64,000 nucleotides of DNA from Diogma glabrata (Eukaryota > Arthropoda > Insecta > Diptera > Cylindrotomidae), in NCBI GenBank assembly GCA_963693315.1, contig OY856186.1, positions 461,297,558 through 461,361,557 of the forward strand. Reading direction: 5' to 3'. Below, piece after piece: positions 57,413-64,000 of this stretch. Both the position numbers and the translations under genes were made by a program. How positions within the stretch are numbered: position 1 is the stretch's first letter; each line of letters begins with the position of its first letter. A model generated the notes under the pieces. That model did no database searches and was not told the DNA's origin. It worked only from the letters and a program-made list of their open reading frames with translations.

Positions 57413-58687
57413 ATGGAATTAGTAAAAAGGGGTAACGAAATAATAAAAGAGTTGCAAAGAACACTCACGAATCTAAAAAAGAATCCAAACAGGGAATTTT
57501 CGCATGAACACATATTAAACTGTTCTACTCAATTAAAAAATTTAAGGACAGAGTTTAGAACCCTATTCACAAAGCTAAATTTAGATACAGATGATGAGAT
57601 AACCAATAAATTGAAGAGTAGATTCACGGAAGTTTACGAAGAACTCAAAGAAAAACTAAAAGACTATTCTGAAAATCTTTTAGAAATTTCTCTACAGAGT
57701 GATAACTTGGACAACATGTCTTTCGATATAGAAAAAACATTGAAAATTGTGCCAATTTTCGATGGCAAATCTAATGAATTGCCAATATTTCTGAACCTGA
57801 TACAACACTTTAGTGACACACTAAATAATAATCAGGAAAAAGAAAAATTGATAAAATTCATCTTAGATACTAGGTTGACAGCAAACGCCAAGACCAAACT
57901 TATAGCTGCCAAAACACCTAAGACAATCCAAGAACTAAAAGATCTATTCAATAAAATTTTCAAGAAACGATCCACATCTCTGAATTTACAAACTCAGATA
58001 GCTCAATCAAGGCAAGGTAATCAGTCAGCCGAAAGTTTTGGAAATAAAATAGAGCAATTAATTACGGAACTGAATTCACTGCAGGTATCAGAGCAGGGTG
58101 AAGCACACACCGATATTATAACCAAATTAAATGAGCAAGCGGGTCTCAATGCTTATAAAATCGGGTTAAATGAACCGCTAAAGAATACGGTATATGCTGC
58201 AAGGTTAGGCTCATTACAGGAAACGATCCAATACGCTTCAGAAGTAGAAGAGCAAACTAAAACCGCGCACATGCTACATTTCAATTCGCGACGTTTTAGG
58301 GATGATTTTAGAAATCAGATGGGTAGAAATTTTAGGTCAGGAAATGCGAACTATCAAAACAACAAAAATTTTAATGGTTACAATAACCAAAATAATAGAA
58401 ATTTTAATAATTATAATAATCAAAATAAATATTTTAATAATAATAATTTTAATAAAAATGGGTATAGAAATAGAAATATTGCTCAAAATAATCATAGAAA
58501 TTTTAATAATTTTAATAAAAAGAATTTCCAACAGAATGGAAACTATAACCAATTTAATAATAATAATAATAATAATAATAATGTTAGAAGAAATAGTAAT
58601 AGAGTTAATATAACTCAGGCGGAAAACTGGGAAGGAGTCTCCGAAGTCCAGTTAACGGACGACTCCATGATTGTAAAATCCCAATGA
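57413..58687 (+). CDS. gag: Gag protein, 412-like copy 2
   Basis: 424 residues, intact. The N-terminal ~110 residues are helical and charged (LVKRGNEIIKELQRTLTNLK). The capsid-like region is ~115-300, with VPIFDGKSNELPIFLNLIQH, AKTKLIAAKTPKTIQELKDL and AESFGNKIEQLITELNSLQ. The C-terminal third is an Asn/Arg/Tyr/Phe-rich low-complexity tail (GYNNQNNRNFNNYNNQNK) with no CCHC knuckle; the basic tail probably replaces it in RNA binding. The AAT run in the tail differs in length from copy 1. The TGA at 58685-58687 overlaps the pol ATG as ATGA, placing pol in the -1 frame. Confidence 0.93.
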   Translation: MELVKRGNEIIKELQRTLTNLKKNPNREFSHEHILNCSTQLKNLRTEFRTLFTKLNLDTDDEITNKLKSRFTEVYEELKEKLKDYSENLLEISLQSDNLDNMSFDIEKTLKIVPIFDGKSNELPIFLNLIQHFSDTLNNNQEKEKLIKFILDTRLTANAKTKLIAAKTPKTIQELKDLFNKIFKKRSTSLNLQTQIAQSRQGNQSAESFGNKIEQLITELNSLQVSEQGEAHTDIITKLNEQAGLNAYKIGLNEPLKNTVYAARLGSLQETIQYASEVEEQTKTAHMLHFNSRRFRDDFRNQMGRNFRSGNANYQNNKNFNGYNNQNNRNFNNYNNQNKYFNNNNFNKNGYRNRNIAQNNHRNFNNFNKKNFQQNGNYNQFNNNNNNNNNVRRNSNRVNITQAENWEGVSEVQLTDDSMIVKSQ

Positions 58688-61600
58688 AAATATTTAAGCT
58701 AAATCTTAGTACAAATTCTAATTACATAAAAATTCGCACGAATATAACGCAAGGATATAAGAATTTTTTAATTGATACCGGAGCAGATATTTCTCTGCTC
58801 AAAGTAAATAAAGTAACAGAGCATATAAATATTAATGATGAAAGATGTAAGATTACGGGCGTTACTAGCAATGAAACTTATTCACTAGGAACAGTGAATG
58901 CGATTTTGAATATTAATAATAATAATGTGGAGCAGGAATTCCACTTAATTAACGAAGAATTTCCAATAGTGACGGATGGCATATTAGGCAGAGATTTTCT
59001 GCATAGAAATTGTTGCAAAATTGATTATGAAACATATACAATCTCAATATATATTAATGAAGCAGAAGTCGTATTACCAATGAATACACGACTACCAGAT
59101 GAGAGCGGATTTATCGTACCAGCAAGGTGTGAAGTTATTAAAGCAGTAAATATAGATTTAAAAGAGGACAGCGTTATACTCAATCAGGAAATACAAGAAG
59201 GAGTATTTATAGCGAATGTCATAGTACCAGCGAAAGGCACTGCAAACGTCAAAATTTTAAACACAAAAGAACATGACGTCATAATAAAAGATATAGCCGC
59301 AAAGATAGTACCAATTACAAACTATCATGTATTACGAATGGATAAAATCAAGAGCAGTATGACATTAGAGCAAAGATTTGAAAAGATTTCAGATGAGTTA
59401 AATTTAGAAGAATTGGATAACGAAGCAAAACAATCAATTTTAGAAATTTGTAAGCAATACGCTGACATTTTTTACGTTTCGGATGAAAAGTTATCAACAA
59501 ACAACTTCTATAAACAAAAAATTCCAGTGGTGGACAATAGTCCAGTATATATTAAGAATTATAGGCTACCGCAAGCGCATTTAGAAGAAATTGATAAGCA
59601 AGTAAACAAGCTTATTAGAGAAGACGTGATAGAGGTATCACGTAGCAACTACAATTCACCTTTACTAATAGTGCCGAAGAAGAGTGCAAACGATCAAGCA
59701 AGCTACAGGTTAGTGGTCGACTTTAGACAACTAAATAAGAAGATCATGGATGATAAGTTCCCGCTAACAAGATTGGATGACATCCTTGACAATCTGGGCA
59801 GAGCTAAATATTTTTCGACGCTAGATTTAACGAGTTCATTCCATCAAATAGAACTTGAGAAAGAATCACGACACTTAACATCATTTTCGACAAATAAAGG
59901 TCAATTCCAATTTAAACGATTACCATTTGGTTTAAAAATTTCAACGAACAGTTTTCAACGTATGCTAACGATTGCACTAGCAGGTCTAGAGGCTGAGGCG
60001 TTCTTATATGTTGATGACATTATTATATTTGGATGTAGTTTGAAACATCACAACATGAACTTAATCAAAACATTCGAAAGATTAAGGGAATATAATCTAA
60101 AATTAAACGCAAAGAAATGTAATTTCCTTAAAACTGAAGTAACATATTTGGGACATCTTATAACTAACGAGGGAATAAAAACGGACCCAAAGAAGTATGA
60201 AGTCATTAAAAATTATCCAACACCGATTAGTGCAGATGAAACAAAGAGATTTACAGCATTCTGTAATTACTACAGAAGATTCATTCCTAACTTCGCGGAA
60301 ATAGCCAAACCACTGAATAACCTAACGAAGAAAAATGCAACATTCGATTGGACAGATGAATGCAATAAAGCATTCAAAATGCTCAAAGAAAAATTGATCA
60401 ACCCACCTATATTAAAATATCCAGATTTTAATGAAACATTCGTAATAACAACCGACGCTTCGAATTACGCTCTAGGAGCAGTACTCTCACAGGGTGAGAT
60501 TGGAAAGGATCTACCTATTTCATACGCGAGTAGATCACTGAACAAACATGAGATTAATAAACCGGTCATTGAGAAAGAATTGCTTGCTATACATTGGGCA
60601 ATCAATTTTTTCAGACCATATGTTTACGCTAGAAAATTTAAAGTAGTCACGGATCACAGACCTTTGATCAGTCTGTTTACACACAAGAATCCTTCATCGA
60701 AGTTAACTAGAATAAGGTTAGATCTGTCAGACTATGATTTCGAAATTATATATAAACAAGGAAAAAGCAACACTAATGCTGATGCATTATCGAGGATAAA
60801 AATTGATTCTGAAACATTAAAAGCCATGATACCTACAACGGTAAATATCGTCACGAGAGCAATGAAGAAGAAAGAGGAAACAAAAGACGTCGAGATAAAT
60901 AACAACGCAGAGATGGATAAGGGTGGCCAACTTTATGCATGGAACTGCACCTCGATATCTGAAGTGAGGAATCTAAAGAATTTAAAATTTATTATATATG
61001 AAAGTTTGCAGAATGATAATAATAATGATGAATTTAAGACATACAGCGATAATCCACTTAAGAACTTAGGTTCTATGAAGGAGAAACTGGGATGTAAATC
61101 AAAATATAAATTAGCGCACAAAGATAAAAATAATTATATATCAATTAATGATAAAGAAGTTTTAGTACAATACAGTGATAATCCACGTATGAATTTAGAT
61201 TTTATGTTGGAGAAGCTGATATTTAGCATGCATGCAGAGAATATAGAAAAATTAGCGCTCAAGAGTAATGATGTAGTATTTACTCATATCGATATGAATG
61301 AATTTAAAAGAAAATTTACCGAACTGCAGTCGGATTTAAATAAGATAAATAAGCAAACGAAGTTAAAAATTATAATATATGACGCGCCGTTAAGAATTGA
61401 AAACAAAGATAAAATGCTCGAAATAATAAAAGAATTCCATGACACCAAACATTATGGTGGTCATGCTGGTATTAGAAGAACAATAGCTAAAATAAAGCAA
61501 CGTTATATTTTCAAAAATTTAAATAAACTGGTTAAAAATTATATAAGTAGATGCGAATTATGTACTAAGAATAAGCAAATTAGACATGTAAAAGAAAAAT

Positions 61601-62442
61601 TAACTTTAACTGAGACTCCAAAGACTAGTTTTGAGATCATTTCAATGGACACAGTAGGTCCATTAAGGCTAACAAACACGAACAGGTACATACTAACCAT
61701 TCAGTGTGAATTAACTAAATTTGTAGAAGCTATCCCCTTAGAGAATAAAGAAGCGAGAACAATAGCGAAAGCCTTAGTAGAGAAGTTCATTCTGAAATAT
61801 GGTAATTTCAAAATTTTAAAAACAGACATGGGCACTGAATTTGTGAATGAGATTATGAAACACGTATGTTCATTCTTTTCAATCTCGCACGTAACTTCAA
61901 CACCTTATCACCACGAAACCCTTGGTTCCATTGAAAGGAATCATAGAGTTTTGAACGAATACTTACTTGCATTCACAAACGACTATAACTGGGAAGAATG
62001 GATCCCCTACTTTGTATTTTGTTACAATATAACTCCTCATACGGATACAAACCATTCTCCTTTTGAGCTAATTTTCGGTAGATTAGCTACATTACCAACT
62101 GACGAAAAATTTACAACTAGTGCACCAGTATACAATCTTGACGACTATGTTCAAGAATTAAGATATCGCTTACAACAAGCACACGCTAAAGCAAATGAAC
62201 TCCTACACCTAGCAAAGATCAAACGTAAAGAATCTTACGATCTAAACGCAAATCCCATAGAGTTGAAAATTGGAGAATTAGTCTGGTTAAAAGCTGGTGA
62301 TCGAAAGAAACTCGATGCACCCTATTCAGGACCCTATGAGGTCATAGACATTAAGGAAACAAATGTAGAGATAAGAAAGGGCAATATAATTAAGAAAATA
62401 CACAAAAATAGATTAAAGAAATATAAACCCATTGAGGATTGA
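58684..62442 (+). CDS. pol: Pol polyprotein (PR-RT-RNase H-IN), 412-like copy 2
   Basis: 1252 residues, intact, about 99 percent identical to copy 1. Same landmarks: DTGAD at 31-35, YVDD at 442-445, RNase H TTDAS near 590, integrase H2C2 finger, a D,D-35-E core (SMDTVGP, KTDMGTEF, LGSIERN) and a C-terminal GPY-type segment. One extra Leu near residue 815 accounts for the length difference. GGHAG in the zinc-finger region, where copy 1 has AGHAG, looks like the more usual form. Together with an intact gag and matching LTRs this is the best candidate for a mobile copy in the window. Confidence 0.96.
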   Translation: MKIFKLNLSTNSNYIKIRTNITQGYKNFLIDTGADISLLKVNKVTEHININDERCKITGVTSNETYSLGTVNAILNINNNNVEQEFHLINEEFPIVTDGILGRDFLHRNCCKIDYETYTISIYINEAEVVLPMNTRLPDESGFIVPARCEVIKAVNIDLKEDSVILNQEIQEGVFIANVIVPAKGTANVKILNTKEHDVIIKDIAAKIVPITNYHVLRMDKIKSSMTLEQRFEKISDELNLEELDNEAKQSILEICKQYADIFYVSDEKLSTNNFYKQKIPVVDNSPVYIKNYRLPQAHLEEIDKQVNKLIREDVIEVSRSNYNSPLLIVPKKSANDQASYRLVVDFRQLNKKIMDDKFPLTRLDDILDNLGRAKYFSTLDLTSSFHQIELEKESRHLTSFSTNKGQFQFKRLPFGLKISTNSFQRMLTIALAGLEAEAFLYVDDIIIFGCSLKHHNMNLIKTFERLREYNLKLNAKKCNFLKTEVTYLGHLITNEGIKTDPKKYEVIKNYPTPISADETKRFTAFCNYYRRFIPNFAEIAKPLNNLTKKNATFDWTDECNKAFKMLKEKLINPPILKYPDFNETFVITTDASNYALGAVLSQGEIGKDLPISYASRSLNKHEINKPVIEKELLAIHWAINFFRPYVYARKFKVVTDHRPLISLFTHKNPSSKLTRIRLDLSDYDFEIIYKQGKSNTNADALSRIKIDSETLKAMIPTTVNIVTRAMKKKEETKDVEINNNAEMDKGGQLYAWNCTSISEVRNLKNLKFIIYESLQNDNNNDEFKTYSDNPLKNLGSMKEKLGCKSKYKLAHKDKNNYISINDKEVLVQYSDNPRMNLDFMLEKLIFSMHAENIEKLALKSNDVVFTHIDMNEFKRKFTELQSDLNKINKQTKLKIIIYDAPLRIENKDKMLEIIKEFHDTKHYGGHAGIRRTIAKIKQRYIFKNLNKLVKNYISRCELCTKNKQIRHVKEKLTLTETPKTSFEIISMDTVGPLRLTNTNRYILTIQCELTKFVEAIPLENKEARTIAKALVEKFILKYGNFKILKTDMGTEFVNEIMKHVCSFFSISHVTSTPYHHETLGSIERNHRVLNEYLLAFTNDYNWEEWIPYFVFCYNITPHTDTNHSPFELIFGRLATLPTDEKFTTSAPVYNLDDYVQELRYRLQQAHAKANELLHLAKIKRKESYDLNANPIELKIGELVWLKAGDRKKLDAPYSGPYEVIDIKETNVEIRKGNIIKKIHKNRLKKYKPIED

Positions 62443-62577
62443 AAATAATAATAATCGACATTTATTATAAACAATGAAAATTAGAGTCGATTTAAGATAT
62501 ATTAAATTAAAAATATTAAAGTAAATCAACAAAATTTTTTACTTTTTTTTTCTATTAAAAGCAAAAAATTTTTTTTT

Positions 62578-62589
62578 AAGGAATAAGGG
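62578..62589 (+). promoter_or_regulatory. polypurine tract, 412-like copy 2
   Basis: AAGGAATAAGGG directly before the 3' LTR; identical to copy 1. Confidence 0.8.
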
Positions 62590-63309
62590 TGTAATGTATC
62601 TACACATCATCCCTTAACTCCTACAAAATCTTACAATGACCGCACATAAAATAAACAACAAATTTCCATTATATTCTAAAGTAAACAAACCGCAAAATCA
62701 TTTTCACACGATAACAAAAAACATATGTGAAAATAAACATAATTTATTTTAAACCAAAAGAAAGTTTTCGAAACTCATATTTCATAAAAACTATTAAATG
62801 GAATATGATTACTGAGCATAAGTAAATAATATAATTTTCATTTATTTTTATGATGTAATAAATTTAAACTAAAAAACTGAATATGTCGGTCAATTAAAAT
62901 TACAAAGAAAATATAAAAATTATGTGACACATTTTTAACATTATGAAACAATTAATTTTAAGAATATTTTTGCTAAATGTGTAATTTTTAGTAATATCGA
63001 TTTTGTATAAATAGAAGAAATTATCGATAATAAAATTCAGATTTGTATATTTGTCTAAAAGAGAAGCAAGTGTTTTATTCATATATATAAGTCTGACGAA
63101 GTCCATTTCGCTTAAGCTTAAGTGACTTCTAACAGTTGGAGTATAGCAATCATTTGATTTGCGCAAAGCATTGCTATATGAAAATTGGACTGTACTGACC
63201 AACGGACTTTTTGAACAGAAATTATTTCTCCTCACTGAAAGATTTATTCTTTAGTGCAACTCATTAATGGATTTAACACACGATTTCGAAGAGGATTACA
63301 ACCGTTATA
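62590..63309 (+). repeat. 3' LTR, 412-like copy 2 (720 bp)
   Basis: Same length as the 5' LTR, and I saw no mismatch on reading both. Ends CCGTTATA, followed by the CCTT duplication. Confidence 0.96.
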
Positions 63310-64000
63310 CCTTTAAGTACGGAAGTGAAATGCTACTGGGCGCAATGGGACTCACTATTTATGGACAACGGGATACTTAAAAGAAAATGGGAGTCTGCTG
63401 ATGGAAAGAAAGTGTTAGAACAACTGGTGTTGCCATCAAGTCGAGTGGAAGAGGTACTGGGAAAGCTGCATGGAAGTATTTCTGGAGGACACCTGGGAGT
63501 CAATAAAACCCTGGCTAAAGTAAGGGAGAGGTTTTATTGGGTAAGGTATCGTACCGACGTGGAGCAATGGTGTCGGCGATGCGATACTTGTGCAGCGAGC
63601 AAAGGACCAAAAACTAGAACTCGAGGAGAGATGCAACAGTACAATGTGGGTGCCCCAATGGAGAGAATTGCTATAGACATCGCGGGGCCATTTCCGGAAA
63701 CGACAAAAGGTAACAAATACATCATGGTGGTCATTGATTACTTTACAAAATGGCCGGAAGCTTATGCAATACCGAACCAGGAAGCAGTTACGGTCGCGGA
63801 AACATTAGTCAATGAATGGGTTTGCAGATATGGAACACCGCTCGAATTGCATACCGACCAGGGAAGGAATTTCGAATCTCAACTGATGGAAGAGCTGTGC
63901 AGAACACTCGGCATTAGAAAAACACGAACTACACCTATGAACCCGCAGTCAGATGGCATGGTAGAACGATTCAACCGAACCATGGAAGAACATTTGTCAA
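63310..64000 (+). CDS. pol: Pol C-terminal part (integrase, partial) of the SAP-Gag Gypsy element
   Basis: Resumes in the same phase as the frame cut at 55722. H2C2 finger with HGSISGGHLGVNKTL and CRRCDTC. Catalytic core with AIDIAGPFPETTKG (first Asp), ELHTDQGRNFESQL (second Asp) and PQSDGMVERFNRTME (Glu), open to the window end. It integrates element cDNA when part of an intact polyprotein; in this copy it is cut off from its start by the inserted element. The C-terminus and 3' LTR lie beyond 64000. Confidence 0.93.

Larger units (their letters stand above)
55723..63309 (+). mobile_element. complete 412-like Ty3/Gypsy element, copy 2 (7587 bp)
   Basis: 5' LTR, PBS, two small ORFs, gag, pol, PPT and 3' LTR all present, with a 4 bp target duplication. 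I saw no difference between the two LTRs, and gag and pol are open, so the insertion is recent. It sits in pol of the SAP-Gag element. The pair of copies (this and 1-4802) shows family activity in this genome. Confidence 0.96.

Noticed and set aside
58302..58613. Ile-rich overlapping frames on both strands in the gag tail
   Set aside because: Shadows of the AAT/Asn-rich low-complexity gag sequence.

Overview
The window looks like repeat-dense, AT-rich heterochromatin-like DNA from an insect, most likely a fly. The retroelement families point that way: 412/mdg1-like and other Ty3/Gypsy elements, RTE- and CR1/Jockey-like non-LTR elements, a Penelope-like element and hAT and TA-flanked DNA elements. 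One candidate 74-bp GT-AG intron is of fly-like size. The species call is inference. I found no convincing single-copy host gene, tRNA, rRNA or CRISPR array.

Layout. 1-4802 is the 3' part of a 412-like Gypsy element (copy 1: gag tail, intact pol, 3' LTR). 4803-8020 is a satellite-like block: a ~280 bp tandem duplication carrying a 138 bp MITE, a dispersed AT-rich repeat, and 11 units of a ~110 bp minisatellite. 8152-8575 is a hAT relic. 10607-18552 is a CR1/Jockey-type non-LTR element (ORF1, broken ORF2), into which an RTE-like element (13443-16850) inserted antisense with a 12 bp target-site duplication. 18593-19619 is a TA-flanked inverted-repeat element holding a possible tiny spliced gene. 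19858-21458 is a second copy of the dispersed repeat. 22900-23475 is a non-LTR 3' fragment.

24203-28070 is a degenerate Gypsy LTR split by a 2.9 kb Gypsy derivative that keeps both LTRs and gag but has no pol. A fold-back hairpin, a 37 bp tandem repeat, a (TA)n tract and a 490 bp near-perfect palindrome (31337-31825) follow. 35390-40799 (minus strand) is a CR1/Jockey ORF2, cut by a Penelope-like element (35668-39175) whose 3' third is also present as a 1.15 kb inverted copy. 41655-49803 is a decayed Gypsy element related to the split LTR. 51216-64000 is a Gypsy element whose Gag carries a SAP domain. It sits against a (TA)n tract and its pol is interrupted by a complete 412-like element (copy 2, 55723-63309) with 720 bp LTRs and a 4 bp target duplication.

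How the parts relate. Most of the window is explained by nested insertions, several of which can be ordered in time from target duplications and reading frames that resume on the other side. The two 412-like copies are nearly identical in pol. Copy 2 has LTRs in which I see no difference and uninterrupted frames, so this family probably moved recently. Upstream of its gag, copy 2 carries two small ORFs. One starts inside the LTR, crosses the primer-binding site and shows mostly synonymous or conservative change against the diverged LTR of copy 1. The other encodes a short single-pass membrane protein. These two ORFs are the part most worth following up.
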